64,000 nucleotides of DNA from Actinotignum schaalii_C (GTDB lineage Bacteria; Actinomycetota; Actinomycetes; Actinomycetales; Actinomycetaceae), in contig NZ_JAWUEL010000004.1 of NCBI RefSeq assembly GCF_034119425.1, forward strand, positions 1-64,000, read 5' to 3'. Position numbers and translations under genes: made by a program. The notes beneath the pieces are model-generated. The model ran no database searches, was not told the origin of the DNA, and worked only from the letters and a program-made list of their open reading frames with translations. Below are positions 25,742-34,678 of the stretch, piece after piece (the first letter of the stretch is position 1; each line of letters opens with the position of its first letter).

Positions 25742-26737
25742 ATGGCTGTCAATATCCGCGGACGCAACTTCCTCAAGCTGCTCGATTTTACGCCCGATGA
25801 AATCCGCTACCTGCTGCGTCTATCCGCGCAGTTCAAGGAACTTAAGCTCAGCGGTACCCCGCACCGCTACCTCGAAGGCAAGAATATTGTGCTGCTCTTC
25901 GAAAAGACCTCCACCCGCACCCGCTGCTCCTTTGAAGTGGCCGGCATGGACCTGGGCATGGGAGTGACCTACCTGGATCCGGGCAGCTCCCAGATGGGCA
26001 AGAAGGAATCCATTGAGGATACCGCCCGGGTGCTTGGCCGCATGTACGACGGCATCGAATACCGTGGCTTCTCCCAGGAACTCGTGGAAGAAATGGGCGC
26101 CAAGGCCGGGGTGCCGGTATGGAACGGCCTGACCGACCTCTTCCACCCCACCCAGATGCTCGCCGATATCCTCACCGTGCAGGAAAACTTTGAGGACGGC
26201 ATTAAGGGCAAGAAGTTCGTGTTCTTCGGCGATGCGCGCAATAACGTGGCGAACTCGCTTATGGTGGTCTGCTCGAAGCTGGGTCTCCACTTCGTGGCAT
26301 GCGGCCCGAAGGATCGCATGCCCGAAGAGTGGCTGGTGGATACCTGCAAGGAACTCGCCGCGGAGTCCGGCGGCAGCGTAACGCTCACTGAAGATGCCGC
26401 GGCTGCCGCGGCTGGCGCCCACGTGATCTACACCGATATTTGGGTATCCATGGGCGAACCGGACGAGGTATGGGCCTCGCGTATCGCGGAGCTGGAAGCT
26501 TACCGCGTCACCCAGGAACTCATGGACAAGGCAGATCCGGAAGCGATCTTCATGCACTGCCTGCCCTCCTTCCATGACACGAACACCACTATCGGCGCAG
26601 AAATCGCCAAGAAGTTCGGAGTGACGGAAATGGAAGTGGAAGACCGGGTCTTCGAAGGTCCGCGTTCGCGCGTCTTCGATGAAGCGGAGAACCGCATGCA
26701 CACCATTAAGGCCGTTATGTACGCGACCCTCTCCTAG
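25742..26737 (+). CDS. arcB: Ornithine carbamoyltransferase, probably catabolic
   Basis: This 331-aa enzyme interconverts citrulline plus phosphate with ornithine plus carbamoyl phosphate. The carbamoyl-phosphate loop is STRTRCSFE (about residue 57). FHPTQMLADILT and GDARNNVANS are present, and the ornithine-side loop is HCLPSFHDTNT (HCLPAFHD in most family members). FEGPRSRVFDEAENRMHTIKAVM closes the protein. Its length of about 330 and the adjacent carbamate kinase indicate the catabolic, energy-yielding form rather than the arginine-synthesis ArgF. AAAGGA precedes ATG 25742. Arginine deiminase, usually next to it, is absent here. Confidence 0.9.
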   Translation: MAVNIRGRNFLKLLDFTPDEIRYLLRLSAQFKELKLSGTPHRYLEGKNIVLLFEKTSTRTRCSFEVAGMDLGMGVTYLDPGSSQMGKKESIEDTARVLGRMYDGIEYRGFSQELVEEMGAKAGVPVWNGLTDLFHPTQMLADILTVQENFEDGIKGKKFVFFGDARNNVANSLMVVCSKLGLHFVACGPKDRMPEEWLVDTCKELAAESGGSVTLTEDAAAAAAGAHVIYTDIWVSMGEPDEVWASRIAELEAYRVTQELMDKADPEAIFMHCLPSFHDTNTTIGAEIAKKFGVTEMEVEDRVFEGPRSRVFDEAENRMHTIKAVMYATLS

Positions 26738-26858
26738 GAGGGTTCAGGCACGCGCCCGCGCGGCCGTGCCGAGATAAGCGCGGGCGACGATGCCGGGGGA
26801 GCTGGCTGCAGGTAGCAGGGCCACCCCACGGCGCGTCGCCCGCGCGTGAAAAGGACAG

Positions 26859-27818
26859 ATGATGACTCAGGAAAATATCCACACCGCCGGCGAGAAAATT
26901 GTGGTCGCGCTGGGCGGCAATGCGCTCGGGAAGACCCCGGAGCAGCAGCTGGAACTTATTAAGGAAACCGCTCGGTCCATCGTGGATTTGGTGGCAGCCG
27001 GCAATGACGTCGTTGTCACCCACGGAAACGGTCCGCAGGTGGGCATGATCAAGGTCGCAACAGATAATTCGGCGGCCGCCGGGGAAACACCGTCGATTCC
27101 CTTCGCCGAATGCGGCGCCATGTCCCAGGGCTATATCGGTTACCACCTCCAGCAGGCCATTGAGGCTGAACTCGCGGCGCGGCAGATTGCCCGCCCCGTT
27201 ATTTCGGTGGTCACCCAGACTGAGGTGGACGCCGCAGACCCCGCTTTCGGGCGCCCCACCAAGCCGGTAGGGGCCTTCTTCACCGAGGAGCAAGCCCGGG
27301 TGCTCATGGAGGAAACCGGGAACAAGTACGTGGAGGATGCCGGGCGCGGCTGGCGCTGGGTGGTGGCCTCCCCGCTCCCCGTCTCTATCGTGGAACGCGA
27401 TGTTATTAGCTCCCTCGTGGAAGCAGGAACCATCGTGATCGCGGCCGGTGGTGGCGGCATCCCGGTGGTCAAGGAAGGACCGGGATACCGCGGAGTTGCG
27501 GCCGTTATCGATAAGGATCGCACCGCCGCGCTGTTGGCACGGGAGGTCGATGCCGATACTCTCCTCATCCTCACCGCTGTGGACGCGGTCGCTATTGATT
27601 TCAACAAGCCCACGCAGCGCGACGTGCGCGAGATGACGGTGGCTCAGGCCCGCCAGTACATCGAGGAAGAGCAATTCGCGCCCGGATCCATGCTGCCCAA
27701 GGTGGAGGCTTGCCTCGAATTCGTGGAAGGCGTGGCTGGTAAGCGCGCCATTATTACCTCTCTGGAAAAGGCCGAACAGGGTATTTCCGGGGAGAGCGGC
27801 ACCGCGATCATCGCCTAA
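26859..27818 (+). CDS. arcC: Carbamate kinase
   Basis: This 319-aa cytoplasmic enzyme converts carbamoyl phosphate and ADP to ATP, ammonia and CO2. Family segments: VVALGGNALG at the N-terminus, VVTHGNGPQVG, AMSQGYIGYHLQQA, IAAGGGGIPVV, and the C-terminal GSMLPKVEACLEFVEG with the conserved Lys and ATSL-like ITSLEKA. AAAAGGA precedes a pair of ATG codons; the first, 26859, is used here. It lies 121 bp after arcB and 18 bp before the transporter gene. Confidence 0.94.
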   Translation: MMTQENIHTAGEKIVVALGGNALGKTPEQQLELIKETARSIVDLVAAGNDVVVTHGNGPQVGMIKVATDNSAAAGETPSIPFAECGAMSQGYIGYHLQQAIEAELAARQIARPVISVVTQTEVDAADPAFGRPTKPVGAFFTEEQARVLMEETGNKYVEDAGRGWRWVVASPLPVSIVERDVISSLVEAGTIVIAAGGGGIPVVKEGPGYRGVAAVIDKDRTAALLAREVDADTLLILTAVDAVAIDFNKPTQRDVREMTVAQARQYIEEEQFAPGSMLPKVEACLEFVEGVAGKRAIITSLEKAEQGISGESGTAIIA

Positions 27819-27836
27819 GCCCGAAGGACTACCATC

Positions 27837-29567
27837 ATGACAACACGCACAAACGATGCCACAGCCGGCAATGGGGCCGGCGGCATGGATAACAACCTCG
27901 CCCCGGACGGGCGCGAACACCGCAGCGGCCGGGAGGACGCTGCGGGCGTCGTCGTCGCGGATCATGAAAGCGCTGCCGCAACCGCCGGCAGTGGCGATTC
28001 CAGTGACGGCGATTCCGGTGCGAAAAAGACACGTAAGAAGCGGCGCGGTATTACCATTCCGGGCGCTTTCACGATTCTCTTCTTCCTCACCATCGTGGCG
28101 GCTATCGCCACGTGGCTGGTGCCTGCCGGCTCCTACGCGAAGCTGAGCTACAGTTCGGATACCGGCACGTTCTCCGTGCTCAGCCCGCACGGGGATACCA
28201 CCGAATACCCGGGCACCCAGGACACCCTGAGAGAATTGGGGATGGATATTGATATCGCCCAGTTCACTTCCGGGGCCCTCAATAAGCCGATTTCGGTTCC
28301 GGGATCTTATGAATCCCTCGAGCAGAACCCGGCCAGTGTTGCCGATATTCCGGTCGCCATGGTGCACGGCACGATCGAAGCGGTAGACATTATGGTCTTC
28401 ATCTTCGTGCTCGGTGGCCTGATCGGGGTGGTGAGGAAAACAGGTGCCTTCGAGTCAGGGCTCATCGCGCTGACGAAGAAAACTAAGGGACACGAATTCC
28501 TCCTCGTCTTCGCGGTTGCCGTCTTCATGGTGGTAGGCGGATCGCTGTGCGGCCTGGAAGAAGAAGCGGTAGCCTTCTACCCAATCCTGGTACCAATATT
28601 CTTGGCGATGGGCTACGACTCGATTATCTGCGTGGGCGCGATCTTCCTGGCCGGGTCGATGGGAACCACCTTCTCCACCATCAACCCCTTCTCCGTGGTG
28701 ATCGCTTCTAACGCGGCAGGTATCCCCTTCACGGACGGCATTATCTGGCGCGTGGGCGGCTGTATCGTGGGCGCCATCGTGGTGGTGTGGTACCTGCATC
28801 GCTACGCAAAAATGATTAAGAAGGACTTCACGAAGTCCTATGTGTACGAAGATCACGAAGCTTTTGAGAAGCAGTGGGCGATGACTACCCACTCGGATGA
28901 TGTGCCGGCCTTCAACTGGCAGAAGAAACTCATCCTCGTGCTCTTCGTATCCGCCTTCCCGATTATGGTGTGGGGCGTCATGGCTATGGGCTGGTGGTTC
29001 CCGACCATGGCGGCATCCTTCCTCACCATCACCATCGCGGTTATGGCGATTTCCCTCTTCGGGAAGGACCGGCTCAATGAGAAACAGCTGACGGACGCCT
29101 TTATCGAAGGATCTTCGAGCCTGGTGGGCGTCTCGCTTATCATCGGGCTGGCGCGCGGCATCAATATCGTGATGAACGACGGGCTGATTTCCGATTCCCT
29201 GCTCCACTCGGCAACGAACCTGGTCTCGGGGATGTCCGGCCCGCTCTTCATCATTATTATGCTGCTGATCTTCTTCGTGCTCGGTTTTGTGGTGCCCTCC
29301 TCCTCCGGTTTGGCCGTGCTGGCCATGCCGATTATGGCGCCGCTGGCCGATGCCGTGGGTATCCCGCGGTGGATCATCGTTTGTGCGTATCAATGGGGTC
29401 AGTACGCGATGCTCTTCCTGGCACCCACGGGCCTGGTCATGGCAACCTTGCAGATGCTCGATATGAAGTACCAGCATTGGTTCCGCTTCGTGTGGCCGAT
29501 GGTGCTCTTCGTGCTCGGCTTCGGCGGTGCGGCCTGCGTGGCTCAGGTGCTTATCTACGGCGCATAG
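27837..29567 (+). CDS. YfcC/ArcD-like basic amino acid antiporter family membrane protein
   Basis: This 576-aa protein has a disordered, charged N-terminus of about 65 residues, then about 12-13 TM helices. The pattern RRGITIPGAFTILFFLTIVA, FIFVLGGLIGVVRKTGAFE, GLEEEAVAFYPILVPIFLAMGYDS, AGSMGTTFSTINPFSVVIAS and FVVPSSSGLAVLAMPIMAPLAD is that of the YfcC/DUF3360-type C4-dicarboxylate/arginine-ornithine transporter group. In this operon it most likely exchanges the substrate (arginine or citrulline) with ornithine. It is tightly linked to arcC (18 bp). Confidence 0.85.
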   Translation: MTTRTNDATAGNGAGGMDNNLAPDGREHRSGREDAAGVVVADHESAAATAGSGDSSDGDSGAKKTRKKRRGITIPGAFTILFFLTIVAAIATWLVPAGSYAKLSYSSDTGTFSVLSPHGDTTEYPGTQDTLRELGMDIDIAQFTSGALNKPISVPGSYESLEQNPASVADIPVAMVHGTIEAVDIMVFIFVLGGLIGVVRKTGAFESGLIALTKKTKGHEFLLVFAVAVFMVVGGSLCGLEEEAVAFYPILVPIFLAMGYDSIICVGAIFLAGSMGTTFSTINPFSVVIASNAAGIPFTDGIIWRVGGCIVGAIVVVWYLHRYAKMIKKDFTKSYVYEDHEAFEKQWAMTTHSDDVPAFNWQKKLILVLFVSAFPIMVWGVMAMGWWFPTMAASFLTITIAVMAISLFGKDRLNEKQLTDAFIEGSSSLVGVSLIIGLARGINIVMNDGLISDSLLHSATNLVSGMSGPLFIIIMLLIFFVLGFVVPSSSGLAVLAMPIMAPLADAVGIPRWIIVCAYQWGQYAMLFLAPTGLVMATLQMLDMKYQHWFRFVWPMVLFVLGFGGAACVAQVLIYGA

Positions 29568-29601
29568 GCGCGAAGAATACGGCTAAAAATAGCCGAAACG
29601 C

Positions 29602-29635
29602 GTGGCTCCGGCGGCCTTGGTACCGCCGGGGCCAC
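29602..29635 (+). terminator. Terminator-like hairpin after the arc transporter gene
   Basis: A 13-bp stem with one G-U pair (29602-29614 with 29623-29635) has no T-tract. It separates the arc operon from the regulator gene. Confidence 0.45.
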
Positions 29636-29781
29636 CGCGTGCATTCCACGGCCCGGGATTTCCGGTAGCAGCGGTTAATGCTTTTATAATGTGACGGTAC
29701 GGCGCGAGGTACTCGCGCTCGCGATCCCGCGTGGCGGGCGACCGTGGTGGAATCGCGTGGTGAAGGCGACGGAGCTATGCA

Positions 29782-30747
29782 ATGACGATTGGGCTGTTTT
29801 ATTACACCTGGATGGTGGGACTCTTTATCCTCATGGGTTCGGCGACGGCGCTTGCGTGTTACCTCGTTTCGCGCCGGCGCATGTTTTTGTGTTGCGCCGC
29901 CCTTTTTCTTGTCTATTTTTTCGACGTCGCAACCGTGGCCCGCACGGACTTCACCCACCCACGCAATATTGACAGCGTTTATCACATTACCGCGCCCGTG
30001 GAATCGATTACCCTGGGCGCGCTACTCATGGGCCTTATCTGGCTCACCTACGCCACTTTCATGACCGAACCGGAAGCGAAAGTGGAGTGGCGCAGTGCCC
30101 TCATCCCGGCCGGGATTTTCATTGTGGGGAGCGCTGGCGCCTTAATGATTCCCGACCCGGGCTGGCGGGAGTTTGTGTTCTTCTCTATGCGCGGCATCGT
30201 CGTCATCGGGATCCTCGGCGTGGCAACGTGGAATTACCTACGCGCCACCACCGGGGTGGAGAAAATCCGCCAGCGCCGCCACCGGTGGCTCTACGTAACC
30301 ACCTGGGTGGCGGTACTGGGGACCTTCGCCTGGAATATTACGTTCATTTTCCTCGTGGCGCCCCAGGCGCATAGCGCTTCCGCGCTCGCCTTCCTTCCCG
30401 AACGCAATTTCCTGGAAAACCTTATGTATATCTGCTGGGTCATCCACGTGATGCGTTTCGGGGTGCGGGTGCTGCGCATCCACTTCGACCGGCCCCCGGA
30501 AACTGTCAACCACCTGGAGGAAGATTTCATCGAATCCTCCCTGGTGTTCTATTCCCAGGCGCGCGGACTATCGAAGCGCGAAGAAGAAGTACTCGGCTAC
30601 CTTATGCGCGGGAAAACAAATGCCCAGATCTCTACCGAGCTCTATCTGTCTCCCTCCACGGTGAAGGTACACGTGCACAATATCCTCAAGAAAAGCCAGG
30701 TAGCTAACCGTGAGGAGCTGGTGAAAGACTTCTGGCGCTCGGTTTAG
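29782..30747 (+). CDS. Membrane-embedded LuxR-family transcriptional regulator
   Basis: This 321-aa protein has about seven TM helices over the first 230 residues (for example LFYYTWMVGLFILMGSATAL, MFLCCAALFLVYFF, GIFIVGSAGALMI, WLYVTTWVAVLGTFAWNITF) and then a LuxR helix-turn-helix. The helix-turn-helix reads LSKREEEVLGYLMRGKTNAQ, with STELYLSPSTVKVHVHNILK in the recognition-helix half. It therefore binds DNA from the membrane, perhaps sensing a ligand directly. It is co-directional with and directly downstream of arcB-arcC-yfcC, which is the probable target. Confidence 0.85.
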   Translation: MTIGLFYYTWMVGLFILMGSATALACYLVSRRRMFLCCAALFLVYFFDVATVARTDFTHPRNIDSVYHITAPVESITLGALLMGLIWLTYATFMTEPEAKVEWRSALIPAGIFIVGSAGALMIPDPGWREFVFFSMRGIVVIGILGVATWNYLRATTGVEKIRQRRHRWLYVTTWVAVLGTFAWNITFIFLVAPQAHSASALAFLPERNFLENLMYICWVIHVMRFGVRVLRIHFDRPPETVNHLEEDFIESSLVFYSQARGLSKREEEVLGYLMRGKTNAQISTELYLSPSTVKVHVHNILKKSQVANREELVKDFWRSV

Positions 30748-30780
30748 CGGGCCGCTCGCGGGCCCGCTGGCACACCCGCG

Positions 30781-31593
30781 CTATTTCGCGGAGTCCATTC
30801 CGGGCCGATAGTCAATATCGGAGAAATCGAAATCGGACTCATTGACCTCATCCGAAAAGTCGATATCTTCATCCTCTTCGGCGTAGTCGTCAAAATCATC
30901 ATCCTCGTAGAGCTCGTAATCCTCATCGAGGTGCTCGAGTTCCTCCTCGGCAGCTGCTGCGTCGTCGTACGGATCATCGAATTCGTCCGGCGCCTCGGAC
31001 TCTTCGTAAAAACCGAAAGCCTCTGAGGATTGCAGCTGCTCTACGCCTGCCTCGTCCATCTCTACGCGGGCCGCGGCCCCGAGTTCCGGGGAGGTGGGCA
31101 CGGTGAGGTCGGAAAAAACGCGGGTGCGGAAACCGTTACGGACCGCGTCGATCGCGGTGGCGCGCACGCAATGCGATTCGGCAATACCCACCACGTCCAC
31201 ATCCGTGACCTCGGCGGTGCGCAGCACGTCCTCGAGGAGATTACCTTGCGGATCGGTGCCCTCGAAACCGGAATAGCCCGAGGCGTACTGACCCTTTTTG
31301 AACTGGACGTCAATGGGAAGAGCCGCGATGGCTTCGTGCAGCTCCGCCTCCGGGGTATCGGCCACGCCGTGGGGCGGCCAGCTATCCACAAAATCCGGAT
31401 TCTCGGAAAAATGCGGGCCCGGATCAATATGCCAATCCTGGGTGGTGGCGATGAGAGCGTATTCCTCGGCGTTATCGGTGACAAAATCTGCAATGCGTTC
31501 GGCAACGGCGTTACCGCCATCTACCCCGAGGCTGCCGCCTTCGCAGAATGTGGGTTGTACATCAACAATGATGAGTGCGCGGGTCTCATCCAT
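30781..31593 (-). CDS. Isochorismatase-fold nicotinamidase-like hydrolase with long acidic tail
   Basis: The N-terminal 190 residues of this 270-aa protein form a cysteine hydrolase of the PncA type, which would convert nicotinamide to nicotinate for NAD salvage. The catalytic triad positions are visible: Asp in LIIVDVQPTFCEGG, Lys in QFKKGQYASGYSGF, Cys in GIAESHCVRATAIDA. A metal-site His pair is present in QDWHIDPGPHF. About 75 C-terminal residues are extremely acidic (EELEHLDEDYELYEDDDF and similar), which is not part of the family. ATG 31593 is chosen because AGGAGG lies exactly 6 nt upstream. Confidence 0.85.
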   Translation of the reverse strand: MDETRALIIVDVQPTFCEGGSLGVDGGNAVAERIADFVTDNAEEYALIATTQDWHIDPGPHFSENPDFVDSWPPHGVADTPEAELHEAIAALPIDVQFKKGQYASGYSGFEGTDPQGNLLEDVLRTAEVTDVDVVGIAESHCVRATAIDAVRNGFRTRVFSDLTVPTSPELGAAARVEMDEAGVEQLQSSEAFGFYEESEAPDEFDDPYDDAAAAEEELEHLDEDYELYEDDDFDDYAEEDEDIDFSDEVNESDFDFSDIDYRPGMDSAK

Positions 31594-31733
31594 AGTCATC
31601 CTCCTGATGAAGCGGGTCATCACGCGGTGCGCGGCGGCCGGATGGTCAATCACTGTGGGAGCACCGCGCCCTTATAGTTTAGGCGCGGGGATGCGGGCGC
31701 GCTAGCGGGCACGCTTTCCGGCACACGAGTAGA

Positions 31734-33554
31734 ATGGTGGCTATGACTCATATTCTCTCCGCTGTTGCCTGGCCGTATGCCAACGGCCCGCGCCATATTG
31801 GTCACGTTGCTGGATTCGGTGTTCCCTCGGATGTGTTCTCGCGCTATATGCGCATGGTGGGGGAGGATGTCCTCATGGTCTCGGGTACCGATGAGCACGG
31901 GACCCCTATTCTGGTTTCGGCTGACGCGGAAGGAATCACCCCGGAAGAACTCGCGGACCGCAATAATCGCATTATTGTGGAGGACCTCGTGGCGCTCGGG
32001 CTCTCCTATGATCTTTTCACCCGTACCACCACCGTTAATCATGAGCGCGTTGTGCAGCAAATGTTTGAGGTATGCCGGGATAACGGCTATATGGTGGTGC
32101 ACTCCACCGCGGTTGCTTTCGATCCGGAAACCGGGAACACCCTCCCGGATCGCTATATTGAAGGCACCTGCCCGCTGTGCGGTTACAGCCCGGCCCGGGG
32201 GGATCAGTGCGATAGTTGTGGTAACCAACTCGATCCGCAGGATCTTATCGACCCCGTTTCGAAGGTTTCCGGGAAAACCCCGCAATTCCGCGAAACGGAG
32301 CATTATTTCTTGGATTTGCCGGCGCTGGCGGAACGCCTGGGGCAGTGGCTTGATGAGGTGGAAGAATCTGGGAAGTGGCGCCCGAACGTCATCTCATTTT
32401 CCAAGCATCTCCTGGAGGATGTGCGCCCGCGTGCCATGAGCCGGGATATTACCTGGGGCATTCCGGTCCCCGGGTGGGAAGATCAGCCCTCCAAGCGCCT
32501 CTATGTGTGGTTCGACGCCGTGATCGGCTACCTATCCGCCTCTATTGAATGGGCTCGCCGGCGTGAAGCGCGCGGAGTGGGGAGCCGGGAGGATTGGCGG
32601 GCCTGGTGGAATGATGCGGATGCCCGCTCCTACTACTTCATGGGGAAGGATAATATTGTTTTCCATTCCCAGATCTGGCCGGCCGAACTCCTCGCCTATA
32701 ACGGGGAGGGGAGCCGCGGCGGCCAGCCCGGGGATTTGGGCACGCTCAACCTGCCCACCCAGGTGGTGGCTTCGGAATTCCTCACCATGGAAGGCAAGAA
32801 GTTTTCCTCGTCCAAGGGCGTGGTTATTTACGTGCGCGATGTGCTCTCGCGCTACCAGCCCGATGCGCTGCGCTACTTTATTTCCATTGCCGGCCCGGAA
32901 ACCTCCGATGCTGATTTCACCTGGGCGGAATTTGTGCGGCGTAATAATTCCGAGCTGGTGGCCGGGTGGGGGAACCTCGTCAATCGCACCGCGGCCATGA
33001 TTGCCAAGAACTTCGGGGAAATTCCGGCGGCAGGGCCGCTCGAGGATGTGGACCGTGCGCTCCTGGATGCGGTGGAAGCCGGTTTCACCACCGTGGGTAA
33101 TTCCATTGCCGCGCACCGCCAGCGCGCCGCACTCACAGAAATTATGCGGCTGGTGGGGGAGGCCAACGGCTACGTTTCCGCCACTGAACCTTTCAAGATG
33201 AAGGATCCTTCCCAGCGTGAACGCTTGGGTACGGTGTTGCACACCCTCATCCAGGTGGTTTCTGATCTCAATACCATGATGAGCGTATTCCTCCCGCATT
33301 CTTCGAATGAGGTGGACCGGGTACTGGGCGGGGCCGGTGGTATTGCCCCGATGCCGCGCCTGGAAGAAGTCACCGACCTGGATTCCGGTAAGCCCTACCC
33401 GATTATTACCGGGGATTATTCCGATCCGCATCCGTGGGAGCGGGTGGAAGTGCAGGTTGGCACCCCGATTTCCAAGCCGTCCCCGGTCTTCACCAAGCTG
33501 GATACCAGCGTGGTTGATGAGGAACTGGAGCGCCTTGGCATCGGTGAGGACTAA
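31734..33554 (+). CDS. metG: Methionine--tRNA ligase
   Basis: This 606-aa class I synthetase charges tRNA-Met and initiator tRNA. The HIGH motif is PRHIGH near residue 20, the KMSKS motif is KKFSSSKGV (about residue 355), and a zinc knuckle CPLCGYSPARGDQCDSCG (about 143-160) marks the MetG1 form. There is no C-terminal tRNA-binding extension. ATG 31734 is given; ATG 31743 (MTHILSAVAWPYANG) is an equally good start. tatD follows after 3 bp, a common pairing. Confidence 0.96.
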   Translation: MVAMTHILSAVAWPYANGPRHIGHVAGFGVPSDVFSRYMRMVGEDVLMVSGTDEHGTPILVSADAEGITPEELADRNNRIIVEDLVALGLSYDLFTRTTTVNHERVVQQMFEVCRDNGYMVVHSTAVAFDPETGNTLPDRYIEGTCPLCGYSPARGDQCDSCGNQLDPQDLIDPVSKVSGKTPQFRETEHYFLDLPALAERLGQWLDEVEESGKWRPNVISFSKHLLEDVRPRAMSRDITWGIPVPGWEDQPSKRLYVWFDAVIGYLSASIEWARRREARGVGSREDWRAWWNDADARSYYFMGKDNIVFHSQIWPAELLAYNGEGSRGGQPGDLGTLNLPTQVVASEFLTMEGKKFSSSKGVVIYVRDVLSRYQPDALRYFISIAGPETSDADFTWAEFVRRNNSELVAGWGNLVNRTAAMIAKNFGEIPAAGPLEDVDRALLDAVEAGFTTVGNSIAAHRQRAALTEIMRLVGEANGYVSATEPFKMKDPSQRERLGTVLHTLIQVVSDLNTMMSVFLPHSSNEVDRVLGGAGGIAPMPRLEEVTDLDSGKPYPIITGDYSDPHPWERVEVQVGTPISKPSPVFTKLDTSVVDEELERLGIGED

Positions 33555-33557
33555 AGC

Positions 33558-34628
33558 GTGCGCAATGAATCGGGACGGGACGGCGCTGCGCGTGACGCGG
33601 TACCGAATGGAGCGGTTCCGAATGGTGCCGTGCGCAATGAATTAGCGCCGGAAGAATTCGCGGCCCTTTCCGCGAAGGAGAAAAAGCGAGCCCGCCGTTG
33701 GTACCTGCCCGATGCTCCGGCCCGGCTTGCCGGCCCGGTTATTGATAACCACACCCATATTTGGGTGCCGGCGGGGGAAGCGCAGGCCGGCGGCTCGGGT
33801 TCTGCTCTCACCCCGCCGCGCGGGCGGATGTTGCCGAGCGAGGAAGCCGCCGCCATGGATGCCGCCGGGGTCTGCCACGCCATTACCTGCGCTTGCGAAG
33901 TTCCGGATCTGCTGCCAACGGTTGCGGTGGCAGAAGCGGATCGCGCGCATTTTTCCGCTGCGGTTGCGATTCACCCGAATGAAGCCGCCCGGCATCGCGG
34001 GGTTACCGCGACCGGCCCGGATGGTTTAGCCCAGGAGCTCGCCGCGCATCACGCCCTCAGCCTGGAGGATGCCATTGACCGGGTGGCGGAGGCGGCCCGT
34101 TCTAGCGCCGTCGTTGCTATCGGGGAGACGGGACTCGACTATTACCGTACTTCTGAGGAGGGCCGCGCCGCCCAAATCGAGGCGCTCCGTGCTCATCTCG
34201 CCCTTGCACGCGAGCTCGACCTGCCCGTTCAGATTCACGACCGCGAAGCCCACGCCGATTGCGTGGAGGTGCTGCGCCGTGACGGCGCCCCGAGCCGGGT
34301 AGTTTTCCACGCTTTTTCCGGCGAGGCCGCGCTTGCCGAGCTGTGCAACCGCGAAGGCTGGTACGGCAGTTTTGGTGGGCAAATGACCTACCCTGCCAAT
34401 GATGAGCTCCGTGCGGCCTTCCAAGCTTTTGATCCGGCGCTGCTCCTCGCGGAAACGGATGCACCTTACCTGACACCGGTTCCTTGGCGCGGCCACCCAA
34501 ACGCCCCCTACGTGATGGCATGGACGGTGCGTTTCGGAGCCGAACTACGCGGCATGAGCGAAGCAGACTGGTGCGCCCAGCTCCTGGAGAACACCCGGGC
34601 GGTGTACGGGGAACTGGGCGCGGCCTAG
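33558..34628 (+). CDS. tatD: TatD-family metal-dependent hydrolase/DNase
   Basis: This 356-aa amidohydrolase-fold nuclease has the metal ligands in VIDNHTHIW (HxH), the catalytic Glu in AIGETGLDYYRT, His in DLPVQIHDREAH, His in VVFHAFSGE and Asp in LLLAETDAPYLTPVPWRG. Compared with the usual length of about 260-300 aa it has an N-terminal extension of about 50 residues with a small NGAV repeat and a Lys/Arg-rich segment. The gene begins 3 bp after metG, so the two are probably coupled. GTG 33558 is the start. Confidence 0.92.
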   Translation: MRNESGRDGAARDAVPNGAVPNGAVRNELAPEEFAALSAKEKKRARRWYLPDAPARLAGPVIDNHTHIWVPAGEAQAGGSGSALTPPRGRMLPSEEAAAMDAAGVCHAITCACEVPDLLPTVAVAEADRAHFSAAVAIHPNEAARHRGVTATGPDGLAQELAAHHALSLEDAIDRVAEAARSSAVVAIGETGLDYYRTSEEGRAAQIEALRAHLALARELDLPVQIHDREAHADCVEVLRRDGAPSRVVFHAFSGEAALAELCNREGWYGSFGGQMTYPANDELRAAFQAFDPALLLAETDAPYLTPVPWRGHPNAPYVMAWTVRFGAELRGMSEADWCAQLLENTRAVYGELGAA

Positions 34629-34678
34629 TTAGTTCTGGGATTTAGTTGGTGCTGCGGCTCGTTTAGTTCTGCGGCTCC

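Noticed and set aside
26715..28367. 550-codon antisense frame opposite arcC and the transporter
   Set aside because: His/Gly/Arg-rich shadow of real genes on the + strand.
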